Counted from the stretch's first letter, positions 44,533 to 51,950 are shown. The stretch: DNA of 64,000 nucleotides from JACMQX01 sp040385105 (GCA_040385105.1 JAZKHY010000017.1:1-64000); one strand, 5' to 3'. Notes: generated from the sequence alone by a model not told the origin. Numbers and translations are program-made.

Positions 44533-45519
44533 ATGACAATCGACAAGAAGGACTTAGAGAAGATCATCCAGAACGCCGAGGCCGAAAGCCTGCACCTCGA
44601 ATTCAAGCGTGCGGCCGCACTCGGGCGGTCGGATGGACAGAAAAAGGAACTTGTCAAAGACGTCACAGGATTCGCCAACGCCAATGGCGGGCTACTGATA
44701 TACGGGATCGCCGAGGGCAAGCAAGACGGGGTCGTGGTAGCGACAGCATTTGATCCTGTGCTGGACGAAACCCTGAACAGTGACTGGATTCACAGCGTTC
44801 TCCGCAATAGCACCGATCCGCCGTTCTCAGGCTTTCATGTCAATGAAATTTCAATCGAACCGGGTAAGCGCGTTCTGGCCATCGAGATTGACGCGGCCGG
44901 CACCGCCCATCAGAATTTGGCCGATCAGCGCTACTATCAGCGTGGAGGTGCCGCAACAAATCCGATGGTTGGATTCCAAATCCGTGATCTGCTTGGTAGG
45001 CGGCAGAAGGCCGAATTAAAGGTTAATGTGGGCTTCAAAACTACGTGGACTGACAGCGAACGCGAGCGGTACCAGTTGCAAGTCGCCATCGAGAACACGG
45101 GAAATGTTTCGGTGGAGCATTGGAGATTGGAGGTCGATCTGCCTAATGAGGCGATTCGCCATCAAGACAGACCTGAGCGAGACAAGCACGGTGGGCATCA
45201 CAACTTCAGTGACTTTTCTCATGGTCGCCCGGACGCTGACGGTTACCTCCTGCGAGTTGTCTTCGCCGACCCCTATGTGGATGGGCGTCGACACATTTTT
45301 CATCCTGGCATGTCTGTAGATTTCACTGTTCGCCAACCACACATACCACCCTTTTACATTGAGGTAGACAGGGTGTCATACATGGGCTATTCAAAGTCAA
45401 AGCGTTCGATCAAGTGGCGGATGTTTTATCCTGACTCGAAGCCGCTTGTTGGGCAGATAGAGTTCGAAGATTGGTGCAGCTTCGATCCTCATGCACCCAT
45501 CAAGTACGAGAACTCCTAG
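44533..45519 (+). CDS. Schlafen/AlbA_2-type putative nucleic-acid-binding protein
   Basis: This 328-aa protein has an N-terminal AlbA_2 domain: ESLHLEFKRAAALGRSDGQKKELVKDVTGFANANGGLLIYGIAEGK, continuing to YYQRGGAATNPMVGFQIRDLL at about residue 155. The C-terminal half (about 160-328) is beta-rich and unrecognised. The frame is led by AAAGGAGG. It reads against the virion block and forms a single-gene unit between it and the right arm. AlbA_2 proteins occur as regulators and in phage defence; which applies here is not known. Confidence 0.82.
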   Translation: MTIDKKDLEKIIQNAEAESLHLEFKRAAALGRSDGQKKELVKDVTGFANANGGLLIYGIAEGKQDGVVVATAFDPVLDETLNSDWIHSVLRNSTDPPFSGFHVNEISIEPGKRVLAIEIDAAGTAHQNLADQRYYQRGGAATNPMVGFQIRDLLGRRQKAELKVNVGFKTTWTDSERERYQLQVAIENTGNVSVEHWRLEVDLPNEAIRHQDRPERDKHGGHHNFSDFSHGRPDADGYLLRVVFADPYVDGRRHIFHPGMSVDFTVRQPHIPPFYIEVDRVSYMGYSKSKRSIKWRMFYPDSKPLVGQIEFEDWCSFDPHAPIKYENS

Positions 45520-46004
45520 TAATCCCGGGAAATCCCAAGCGTAGTCCCCGCATATTATTTTTGGTGAGGTCGTTTCTATCTAGGTGGTGTGTGATTCTGG
45601 TGATCGTGAGCTAAAGCTGGTATGACGTTTTTGGAATCGTGAGGTGCAAGCACCTGGAAACACACCCCCGCCCACTTCCGAGTCATCGCCGGTTGTTCGC
45701 CCATCACACCACACAGGTTGTCATCACGGGCTCGTAATGCCCAGAGGTGTTGAATCGTCAAAGAGTGTGGACACCATCAACGATGCACACCCGAGGTCTC
45801 TGGGCCTCATCTGGTGTCACTCAGAGGTATCGGGGTGCAGTATTGGCCAGCACCTGCAACCTGGTCAGCCTGATATTGGTCTAATTAGTGTGTAAATAGA
45901 CCAAGCGAAAACGATAATAATTATCGTTATACGGATCTCGTATAGGTCAACCTGGTGTCAACCTGCGCTCAACCTGACGGAGAGCAGACCATGGCGATGT
46001 GTGC
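45520..46004. promoter_or_regulatory. Intergenic region with palindromes and 11-bp-spaced repeats
   Basis: No gene is supported here. GGTCTA-N-TTA-gtgtg-TAA-N-TAGACC (45878-45902) is a 25-bp interrupted palindrome that contains a TAAATA. ACGATAATAATTATCGT (45911-45927) is a perfect palindrome. TCAACCTG occurs three times at 11-bp spacing (45947, 45958 and 45969). The stacking of such sites on one face of the helix suggests a control region or origin. Confidence 0.6.
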
Positions 46005-46424
46005 TCATCGCCGCCTCCACTCCCAAGGTGGAATAGGGTTCCTGTCTTTCCAAAGGCCCACGCGAGCAGTTCGTGCTGCTTCTTCCATCCGCTTTATTTC
46101 CATATCGGTCAGGTATCGCGTGAACGCCCACGCCATCCCAGAGCGGGCGAGGTAGGCGCTGGCATCATGCCCATCACACTCCACGCGCGCCACTGTACGG
46201 CCATACCGGTCGGTGGAAGTGGGCTTGATGGATGCAATCTTTCGAAAACAAAGGGCGGCCAAGTTCTGTCGGCTGGCTTCACCAAAAGGCTGGTGCTTCT
46301 CTGGCGCGTCGATTTCAGCCAAGCGAATGGTTACCTGCTCATATGCGCCAGGCTCTCCGCAGCGGGCTTTGAGAGTGTCACCATCGCTGACAGCGACAAC
46401 GAGGCAGAACAGCAGCGCATTCAC
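46005..46424 (-). CDS. Secreted thermonuclease-like (SNase) protein
   Basis: This 139-aa protein has a short hydrophobic N-terminus (NALLFCLVVAVSDGD) and a full SNase core: VSDGDTLKARCG, VTIRLAEIDAPEKHQPFGEASRQNLAALCF, DRYGRTVARVECDG, GMAWAFTRYL and a C-terminal GLWKDRNPIPPWEWRRR. The Arg in IRLAEIDAPE, the Glu of APE and the Arg of DRYGR match the catalytic trio. The signal may be short or the true start slightly different. It is the last of four leftward genes for exported proteins, overlapping the previous by 4 bases. Confidence 0.85.
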   Translation of the reverse strand: MNALLFCLVVAVSDGDTLKARCGEPGAYEQVTIRLAEIDAPEKHQPFGEASRQNLAALCFRKIASIKPTSTDRYGRTVARVECDGHDASAYLARSGMAWAFTRYLTDMEIKRMEEAARTARVGLWKDRNPIPPWEWRRR

Positions 46425-46777
46425 TTGCAGGGGAAGGAATCTGCGACTGCGATAGTGAATAGAGCTGCAGCCATCTCATGTCTTCGACCTGGATTCTTCT
46501 CGATCCAGACTCGCATGATGTCAACAAACTGACTGTATGTTGTGCCCTGCGCTGGCAAGCAAATCTTCATCGTTTGATTACGTGCTTGAAGAGCGATCAG
46601 TGTTATCTGTAGCGAATCCAAAGCACCCATCACATAGGCTGATCCAGCTGATGAATCTTCTTTGTACATGCGAAGCCAGTCATTGCCCGTAATAGCGGCT
46701 GACGAAGGACTAGCAGCGAGTGCGAGTGTCAGCATCATTGCGCAGGAGCGCGCGAAACTAAAGGGTGTCATGTGCAT
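46421..46777 (-). CDS. Exported Rap1a/Tai-like protein
   Basis: This 118-aa protein has a signal peptide ending SPSSAA and the pattern GNDWLRMYKE ... AYVMGALDSL ... ICLPAQGTTYSQFVDIMRVWIEKNPGRRHEMAAALFTIAVADSFPCK. This matches the Rap1a/Tai fold family, known from type VI immunity proteins but also common as orphans. Paired Cys residues (CLP and PCK) fit a periplasmic disulfide. It overlaps both neighbours. Confidence 0.75.
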   Translation of the reverse strand: MHMTPFSFARSCAMMLTLALAASPSSAAITGNDWLRMYKEDSSAGSAYVMGALDSLQITLIALQARNQTMKICLPAQGTTYSQFVDIMRVWIEKNPGRRHEMAAALFTIAVADSFPCK

Positions 46778-47043
46778 CGAAAGGTCACCTCAGCTTCTGG
46801 CCAACGGCCCAACGGTCCTGCTTGGATTTCCTTCACGTTGATCACCTGCAGAGTTTTACCTGCGCATTTGTCGCCTGCCTCTTTCAGCGCGGCATTTTTT
46901 AGCGAATCTGTGGTGATCAAGAAGCTGTCGCCTTGTCTGGTGACCGTGAAAAAGCCGTCGCCGCGCGGCACAACACCCGTGGTAGGAGTGGCGCAACCAA
47001 CGAGGGTTACGCATATCGTTAATGCAGTCGCAATGGTTCGCAT
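46768..47043 (-). CDS. Small lipoprotein, unknown
   Basis: This 91-aa protein has signal peptide TIATALTICVTLVGC with the lipobox LVGC; the mature part is a small beta-rich domain ending VTFRCT. It overlaps the Rap1a-like gene by 10 bases. No family is recognised. Confidence 0.7.
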   Translation of the reverse strand: MRTIATALTICVTLVGCATPTTGVVPRGDGFFTVTRQGDSFLITTDSLKNAALKEAGDKCAGKTLQVINVKEIQAGPLGRWPEAEVTFRCT

Positions 47044-47114
47044 GTCATGTCCCTTGATATCACAACACTGCGCTATTGTCCCCCATTGGATGCGCCAGGG
47101 AAACGACTTTGAAC

Positions 47115-47438
47115 CTATTGCAGGTCCGCGCTATTGACGTAGCCCGTCCCGCCTGCATTCCCTACCAACATGATTTCAAAGCCGCCCGTCTGCATGGCCG
47201 TGCGCAGTACGTTCACATCCACATTGATGCCAACCCGTGAGCATGACGGGATGTTGTGAATGTTTCTGTTGGCTCGCTCAATGAGCGCCGCGTTTAGTGC
47301 AGCGGCGGCGCTCTCGCAGATGAACGTGCCAGCTGGGACGGTCATTACTCCAGGCGGACGTGCCGGGACGGCCTGCTCCTTGGAGCACGCGGCCAATACG
47401 ACGGTGAGCAGGGCTACGCAGACGGTGGTGTGACGCAT
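47115..47438 (-). CDS. Small lipoprotein, unknown
   Basis: This 107-aa protein has signal peptide TTVCVALLTVVLAAC with lipobox LAAC; the mature part contains two further Cys (FICES and PSCSR). GGAGGGAA stands before the ATG. It is first of the exported-protein group and divergent from the XRE regulator gene. Confidence 0.7.
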   Translation of the reverse strand: MRHTTVCVALLTVVLAACSKEQAVPARPPGVMTVPAGTFICESAAAALNAALIERANRNIHNIPSCSRVGINVDVNVLRTAMQTGGFEIMLVGNAGGTGYVNSADLQ

Positions 47439-47454
47439 GGGATTCCCTCCATAT

Positions 47455-47487
47455 TGCTATCTCTAGAGTGTAGCGCTATAGGTAGCA
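47455..47487. promoter_or_regulatory. Imperfect inverted repeat between the lipoprotein and XRE genes
   Basis: TGCTATC and GGTAGCA flank a 19-base centre in the divergent promoter region, with TAGCGCTATA inside. The small XRE protein could bind here and control both directions. The evidence is only the repeat and its place. Confidence 0.35.
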
Positions 47488-47500
47488 AATTTCTAGCATC

Positions 47501-47725
47501 GTGTTGATGCGGGAATCAGATATCACGAAGCGCTTTGGACTACGAGTACGCAGTCTGCGCCTAGCTGCGGGGTTTTCGCAAGAGGGATTTGCCGATGTGG
47601 TCGGAATTCACCGCACGTACATTGGTGCGATTGAACGGGGTGAGAAGACGGCCACCATTGAGACGGCAGCAAAGCTTGCCATGGCTCTGCAGCTGTCCCT
47701 GTCTGACCTATTCAAAGAACTTTAG
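47501..47725 (+). CDS. Small XRE-family DNA-binding protein
   Basis: This 74-aa protein is almost wholly a helix-turn-helix: FGLRVRSLRLAAGFSQEGFADVVGIHRTYIGAIERGEKTATIETAAKLAMALQLSLSDLF. It resembles controller proteins and minimal repressors. Starts at GTG 47501 or ATG 47507 are possible. It is the best candidate for a lysogeny or cargo regulator in this prophage; no CI-sized repressor with a peptidase domain was found. Confidence 0.85.
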   Translation: MLMRESDITKRFGLRVRSLRLAAGFSQEGFADVVGIHRTYIGAIERGEKTATIETAAKLAMALQLSLSDLFKEL

Positions 47726-47731
47726 GCTTGC

Positions 47732-48235
47732 CTAGTGCCCGCGCGGCGCCCTTTCCAAGCGTGCACGGATGGCGATGTCCAAAAACTCTTCAAAATTGCG
47801 CGACAGCACTTCCCTGTTGATTGCTGGCACTCCAAATTCATGTTTTGTCGTCTTGGAAGCGCCAGCGCGCTGGTCTGGATAGGATCCGAACACCACCTTC
47901 CCCTCCTGAACCTTCGCCAGGAGTTGGAATACCGATTCCTGATTCGTTGCCGTAGGTGGGAGAGGGACGCCCTTTTCAGGCATGAGACGAATTAGGATCG
48001 CAGGATCATTGTTTCCGGCAGTGATTTGCTCGACCGCAGCATGGTAGCCCTCGGCTTTCGCATCTGCAACAAACTCATTGAAGAGTGGCAATGCCACCTT
48101 GTCTATGGCTTCTTGCCATTCCATTTGAAATTTGACTCGCTTCACCTGAGCCTCTTCGCGCACTTTCTTGTCTGCCTCTTGCTTTTGCAAGATTTCGGCA
48201 TCGATTTTGGTTGTGACTTTTTTGAAAATTGACAT
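47732..48235 (-). CDS. Hypothetical phage protein
   Basis: This 167-aa charged protein has an N-terminal coiled coil (ILQKQEADKKVREEAQVKRVKFQMEWQEAID) and a small alpha/beta C-terminal part. I recognise no family. It is convergent with the XRE gene, 6 bp apart. Confidence 0.65.
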   Translation of the reverse strand: MSIFKKVTTKIDAEILQKQEADKKVREEAQVKRVKFQMEWQEAIDKVALPLFNEFVADAKAEGYHAAVEQITAGNNDPAILIRLMPEKGVPLPPTATNQESVFQLLAKVQEGKVVFGSYPDQRAGASKTTKHEFGVPAINREVLSRNFEEFLDIAIRARLERAPRGH

Positions 48236-48280
48236 TTTGAATATTCCTGTCGAGGTGGCATCGCTGCCACCCCGTCTGTT

Positions 48281-48430
48281 TTACTTCTTACCTTTCGCCG
48301 GCACGCGTTGAGTCAACGCAGATGCCGCAACACTCTTCACGGCTTTCGGCGTGTTGGGGTTGGACAGCAGCTTGGATGCGGCGGATGCCACCTTAGACGA
48401 GGTGGTTTCGTTGGGAGTTTTTGTTGCCAT
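48281..48430 (-). CDS. Very small basic Ala/Ser/Lys protein
   Basis: This 49-aa product (MATKTPNETTSSKVASAASKLL ... VPAKGKK) has AAGGAG five bases before its ATG and lies directly upstream of the 167-aa gene. Its composition resembles the N-terminal arm of the 62-aa protein at 23,108 and histone-like tails. Function unknown. Confidence 0.6.
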   Translation of the reverse strand: MATKTPNETTSSKVASAASKLLSNPNTPKAVKSVAASALTQRVPAKGKK

Positions 48431-48517
48431 GATGGCTCCTTCAAAAGTGTGTGACGAAGGCGTGTACCCGGACAGTCGTCCAGCGCCAAATACAACACCG
48501 CGTAGGTGCTGTCACAA

Positions 48518-48612
48518 ACACGGACTGTGGACAGGCCATCAGTCCGTGTAATACACTCGGTGGCTAGCAGGAGCCGTAACGCCTGCTACCGAGAGAGGTT
48601 AGTCATAACCTC
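48518..48612. ncRNA. Run of three hairpins, candidate structured RNA
   Basis: Three inverted repeats follow one another. ACACGGACTG/CAGTCCGTGT is at 48518-48549 (10-bp stem). CTCGGT..AGCAGG/CCTGCT.ACCGAG is at 48556-48593, with a 4-base asymmetric bulge. GAGGTTA-GTCA-TAACCTC is at 48595-48612. No ORF explains them. The gap from 48431 to 48728 holds no gene. The strand is not known. Confidence 0.45.
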
Positions 48613-48728
48613 ATCTCTGCGGAAGTGGCGGTTGAAATGCCTCCGTCTGCAGCCAGATGAATAGTGAATCGCAAGATATTTTCCTTTCTCGTCAGTCAAG
48701 ACCCTGACGTGGTCTGTCCCTGCTAGGA

Positions 48729-49436
48729 CTAAGTTGCATCAGAAGGCCCGGTTCCCGCCGGGCCTTCGCCTTTAAACCACCAACCTACGTTCCGCACGTT
48801 CACAAAGCGTCCATCTTCCGAAAGAATTTGCGAAACGCGCGCAGCTTCATTACTCACTGCAAGCTGAATTCCCCAAATCGAGAGAGCGTCCGAAATCTCT
48901 TGGGTTGTCAGCTTTTCACCGTCCTTCAAAAGCGAAATGGCAGCATCTGTCACCACGCGTTTGATATCCGCTCCAGAATATCGACCAGGCTTGACGACGT
49001 CGTAATCAAGCTTGACTGCCTTTCCGGCAAAGTTGACGACGACTCCACTACTTCCACTATCAACAACCGATAGGGGCATAGATAGATATCGACGGTTGCC
49101 ATCGATTAGGCGCGCCTCCGTACCGCCCGCATGAGCGTCCCTGTCATGCAAATAAAAATTGCGAAGGTTCCGCATATGTTCTGGAAGACCTCCACCAAAA
49201 GCTCGGTGCTTTGGGATCTCTGGAACCAGATCCTGCATCGGCAGATAGCGTTGAAGGCCATCCAATTCATCTCTGGCAGCTTTCAGCAATTCGCGCTGAG
49301 CTTTAAGCTCCTCTTCAGACCGCTGCACGGCACGCGATAGCGCTTCCGTCTCCGCCAACAATTTAGCTGCACGGTCACGCACCGCGTTCAAAAGAACATC
49401 GGGAAGTGGATCATCAATTGGTACTCGGGTGGCCAT
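48729..49436 (-). CDS. Coiled-coil protein with C-terminal winged-helix-like domain
   Basis: This 235-aa protein has a coiled coil at residues about 25-63 (LAETEALSRAVQRSEEELKAQRELLKAARDELDGLQ) and a likely DNA-binding region near the C-terminus (VTDAAISLLKDGEKLTTQEISDALSIWGIQL ... VSQILSEDGRFVNVRNVGWWF), like HARE-HTH/winged helices. A perfect 12-bp palindrome lies 48 bp upstream of its start and could be its own operator. Confidence 0.6.
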   Translation of the reverse strand: MATRVPIDDPLPDVLLNAVRDRAAKLLAETEALSRAVQRSEEELKAQRELLKAARDELDGLQRYLPMQDLVPEIPKHRAFGGGLPEHMRNLRNFYLHDRDAHAGGTEARLIDGNRRYLSMPLSVVDSGSSGVVVNFAGKAVKLDYDVVKPGRYSGADIKRVVTDAAISLLKDGEKLTTQEISDALSIWGIQLAVSNEAARVSQILSEDGRFVNVRNVGWWFKGEGPAGTGPSDAT

Positions 49437-49483
49437 TTACTGATCGTACCAGAACTCGAATGTCGAATCAACTGATTCATGAA

Positions 49484-49515
49484 CACAATCGAAGTGTGCA
49501 TATACTTCGATTGTG
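49484..49515. promoter_or_regulatory. Perfect 12-bp inverted repeat, operator-like
   Basis: CACAATCGAAGT and ACTTCGATTGTG are separated by 8 bases. It lies upstream of the 235-aa gene and has no T-run, so an operator is more likely than a terminator. Confidence 0.55.
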
Positions 49516-49841
49516 CAACGCAACAATAACGCCTGATTAGGGGGACATAAGCTAGAAGGACACTTGAAGAAAGCCAAGTGTCCTTCTGAACCGTGCACGG
49601 ATTAGCTCGTTTGCAGTGTTAGAGCATCGCATCGTGCAGCCGCCGCATTTCAAGGGGCTCAATCGCATAAGCCTGCATCAACCCCTTGAAAAAGGCAAAA
49701 AGCTGCTGATATCAAGCGTACAGCGCACGGTCGTCAAGGACACTTGATTTTGCACAGTGCCCCCGCCGACACAGGCGGACGCGACCCAACCTCGGGCGCC
49801 TAGGAAGCTGCCATTCAGCGCAGCGGATTTGTGTTTTTACA
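49516..49841. other. Gene-free region with two further long inverted repeats
   Basis: AGAAGGACACTT/AAGTGTCCTTCT (49554-49587, 12-bp perfect stem, 10-base loop) and TTTCAAGGGG/CCCCTTGAAA (49648-49691, 10-bp stem, 24-base loop) lie here, plus a direct repeat AAGGACACTTGA (49556 and about 49737). No ORF is supported. The region sits directly before the polymerase-like gene; an origin or structured RNA are the main possibilities. Confidence 0.5.
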
Positions 49842-49847
49842 TAAATA
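49842..49847 (+). promoter_or_regulatory. TAAATA motif before the polymerase-like gene
   Basis: The site reads TTACATAAATAACTC. The leader then has CCACA/TGTGG (49856-49875) and GGCC-TTT-GGCC hairpins before AGGA and the ATG at 49912. Confidence 0.65.
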
Positions 49848-49911
49848 ACTCATCGACCACAGGTCTTTGCGTGTGGGTCTGGCCTTTGGCCGTCCACCTA
49901 GGAACTACATC

Positions 49912-50970
49912 ATGAACACTCACGTCATCGCGTCCCATCACAGCAGGCACCGCGTCACAGCCGGACTCTCGCTCTCCACATACGAACCCGACTGGACACA
50001 CCAGAAAGTCATCGACCGGACCGCCAAGGTCCTCAAGTGGTGCGACCTGTTCCTGCGCACAGACAAAGGGACCCCACACCATTCAACCCGCATCAGCGAG
50101 GTCTTCGGTCAACCACACTCGCAACTCAGCTCGTACCTTCGTGCGAACCTGATGATCCGGACTGGCAAATACGAAGTCGGCAAGAAATCGCTCTCGTATT
50201 TGCTGAACCAGGGCGGCTTCGACAAGATCACGAGCAAGATCGATGCGCGTGTCCTGCAGGACACGCCAGCACCGTTAAAGGAAGAGCACAAGGTCGAACT
50301 CGCGCAGCTTGCCTTCAAGTACAGCGAAAAGGCCGACCGCTACTGGCACCCACTGCAAAACATGCGCCGTGCAGAGAAGCAAGCCTTTTGGTCCCAAGCG
50401 GGGTTGCCCTTCAACTACGACATCGAAGCCTGTGCGCCCACCATCCTGCTCAATATGGCCAAGCAACATGGGCTGTTTGACCTGGTCACTGCACCAATCC
50501 GCGAGTACATCGATGACAAGACCAAGTTGCGCCGGCATGTGGCTAGCCTGGTCGGGATCAGCCTCCACGATTCAAAACGCCTCATCAACAGCCTGTTCAA
50601 CGGAGCCCGACTGGTCGCGAACTCGAATGTTGCAGCGTTCCAAATCGTAGGCTACTCCAAGGAGAAGATGGCCCTGCTTCAGGCCGACCATGAAGTCAGC
50701 CGCCTGCGCACTGCGGCCAAGCTGATGTGGCGCAAGATTCAGAGGCATAGCCATGAGGATCTGTCGACCGGAAAAGGCAAATGGGGCCTCTACTTTCGCA
50801 AAGAACGCGAGGTCCTGGATGTCATCGTGCAATACCTAATGGAAACAAATAACAGGCACTTCACCGAACACGATGGGTTCCGTACTGAGCGCGAGGTCGA
50901 TTTGTCCGAGTTGACCATGAGGATTCAGGTCGAGACGGGATTTGACCTGATGGTGAAGAGGACAGAGTGA
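49912..50970 (+). CDS. Polymerase-like protein with apparent family-A motifs A, B and C
   Basis: This is 352 aa from ATG 49912, with AGGA eight bases upstream; a TTG at 49867 extends the frame by 15 aa. Three segments in the right order look like the palm and finger motifs of family A DNA polymerases and T7-type RNA polymerases. YDIEACAPTIL (residues 169-179, Asp170) resembles motif A. SKRLINSLFNG (221-231) resembles the O-helix, with Lys222 and Gly231 spaced as in K-x7-YG but Asn in place of Tyr. FTEHDGFRT (317-325, His320-Asp321) resembles motif C. It is far smaller than any standard member. It could be a replication polymerase, primase-like enzyme or RNA polymerase. Confidence 0.55.
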   Translation: MNTHVIASHHSRHRVTAGLSLSTYEPDWTHQKVIDRTAKVLKWCDLFLRTDKGTPHHSTRISEVFGQPHSQLSSYLRANLMIRTGKYEVGKKSLSYLLNQGGFDKITSKIDARVLQDTPAPLKEEHKVELAQLAFKYSEKADRYWHPLQNMRRAEKQAFWSQAGLPFNYDIEACAPTILLNMAKQHGLFDLVTAPIREYIDDKTKLRRHVASLVGISLHDSKRLINSLFNGARLVANSNVAAFQIVGYSKEKMALLQADHEVSRLRTAAKLMWRKIQRHSHEDLSTGKGKWGLYFRKEREVLDVIVQYLMETNNRHFTEHDGFRTEREVDLSELTMRIQVETGFDLMVKRTE

Positions 50971-51161
50971 AGTGCAGCCATATAAGCAAGTACATAGCAT
51001 AGCTAATGTTTATCACTCATGTCGCGGTCAAGTTCAATTCGTCCAGTACTGCATGAACCGAAAGACCAGATTGAGACATGAGATGCAGCCATACAAGCAA
51101 GTACATAGCATAGCTAATGTTTATCACTCAACAGACCGCAAGGCTGACGTGCAACCGCACA
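50971..51161. repeat. 47-bp direct repeat, two copies
   Basis: Positions 50973-51019 and 51084-51130 are the same 47-bp sequence with one difference (TATAAG versus TACAAG), 111 bp apart. The copies begin just after the polymerase-like gene and end just before the next TAAATA motif. Each contains TACATAGCATAGCTAATG. They may be replication or regulatory sites. A 70-aa frame across them is not a believable gene. Confidence 0.8.
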
Positions 51162-51167
51162 TAAATA
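51162..51167 (+). promoter_or_regulatory. TAAATA motif before the 101-aa gene
   Basis: The site reads GCACATAAATAACAAGGAG. The Shine-Dalgarno AAGGAG is within 10 bases of the motif and the ATG follows at 51181, so the leader would be very short. Confidence 0.6.
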
Positions 51168-51180
51168 ACAAGGAGACCCC

Positions 51181-51486
51181 ATGACAGACCCATTCATCCA
51201 CGCTCTCAAAGAGAAGGCATTCATCAACGACATCATTGCGCTTGAAACCCTGATCACTGAAGTCAAGGACGCCCGAGCCACCGTTGCCAACCATATCCAG
51301 GTAGCGATCCTCTCCGGTGCCAGCCTGTCGGTGCTTCGAGAAAAATACGAGATGAAAGACGCTTCGCTCAATCAGTATCTCGAGGAGCGAAAGCAGCTTA
51401 TCGACAAGGCGCACGCGGCTGGTCACGATCCCGGCGCTCTTTGGGCACGAGCCGCGAAAGCCATGCACAGTGAGGAGCAGCCATGA
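51181..51486 (+). CDS. Hypothetical phage protein
   Basis: This 101-aa helical protein contains a possible helix-turn-helix (ILSGASLSVLREKYEMKDASLNQYLEERKQLI, residues 41-73). It overlaps the next gene by 4 bases (ATGA). A regulatory role is possible but unproven. Confidence 0.65.
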   Translation: MTDPFIHALKEKAFINDIIALETLITEVKDARATVANHIQVAILSGASLSVLREKYEMKDASLNQYLEERKQLIDKAHAAGHDPGALWARAAKAMHSEEQP

Positions 51487-51947
51487 AGCTCGGTCCGAAT
51501 CCACACCTCGCAGCAGTTGCGACGGCCAATTGGCGCAAGCCAGAGCTTCGCGCAAAACGGTCAGCTGCAATGTCCAAGGGCGCGAAGGCCAGATGGTCAG
51601 ACCCACTCAAGCGAGCTGATGTATTGGCGAAGCGTGAGGCGGCGAAGAGCCGCTTGCGCCAGGAGAGGATTGCCCAAGCTGAAGTTGAATTTCGACGCCT
51701 TGGGATTCCACTCAGCGAGCTTTCGGCCGCTGGCAGCCTTGCATCCCGCAGCGCGGCCCACAAGCTGTACTCCGCATCTGAAGATCGATTCCATGAGCTC
51801 GCCCACAAACTTGGCGTGACCCACTTGTACCGCTCTCATGCTCGTACGGTGGTGGGCTGGGCATTGCGTCAAGGCATGTTCCCGTCAACCTACGATCCTG
51901 AACGCGGTGGTCGTCGCTGGTACTGGCACAGGCGAAGCGGAACGTAA
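51483..51947 (+). CDS. Basic hypothetical protein, probably DNA-binding
   Basis: This 154-aa, very basic protein (ANWRKPELRAKRSAAMSKGAKARWSDPLKRADVLAKREAAKSRLRQERIAQ) has a C-terminal part ending RGGRRWYWHRRSGT. The N-terminal pattern resembles the nuclease-associated modular repeats seen near GIY-YIG proteins, but the match is loose. Its stop codon is itself part of the next TAAATA motif. Confidence 0.6.
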   Translation: MKLGPNPHLAAVATANWRKPELRAKRSAAMSKGAKARWSDPLKRADVLAKREAAKSRLRQERIAQAEVEFRRLGIPLSELSAAGSLASRSAAHKLYSASEDRFHELAHKLGVTHLYRSHARTVVGWALRQGMFPSTYDPERGGRRWYWHRRSGT

Positions 51948-51950
51948 ATA
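51945..51950 (+). promoter_or_regulatory. TAAATA motif at the end of the 154-aa gene
   Basis: The site reads GGAACGTAAATAAACAG, where TAA is the stop codon. It is followed by GAGTCGGG/CCCCGGACTC pairing. No rightward gene follows for about 400 bp, so its product may be an untranslated RNA. Confidence 0.55.

Noticed and set aside
45576..45761. 61-aa leftward open frame in the regulatory gap
   Set aside because: It lacks a Shine-Dalgarno and family resemblance, and lies in a region better explained by operator-like repeats.
45893..45898. TAAATA at this place as a further promoter of the phage family
   Set aside because: It is part of a 25-bp palindrome and no rightward gene follows, so it may be only a half-site of an operator. 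It is not counted among the promoter-like set.
48730..48760. GC-rich hairpin as a terminator for rightward transcription
   Set aside because: AAGGCCCG/CGGGCCTT lies within the last codons of the 235-aa gene and no uninterrupted T-run follows on either strand.
50972..51184. 70-aa open frame over the 47-bp repeats
   Set aside because: The frame exists because the repeat period is a multiple of three. It has no Shine-Dalgarno, no recognisable composition, and overlaps the next gene's motif and start.
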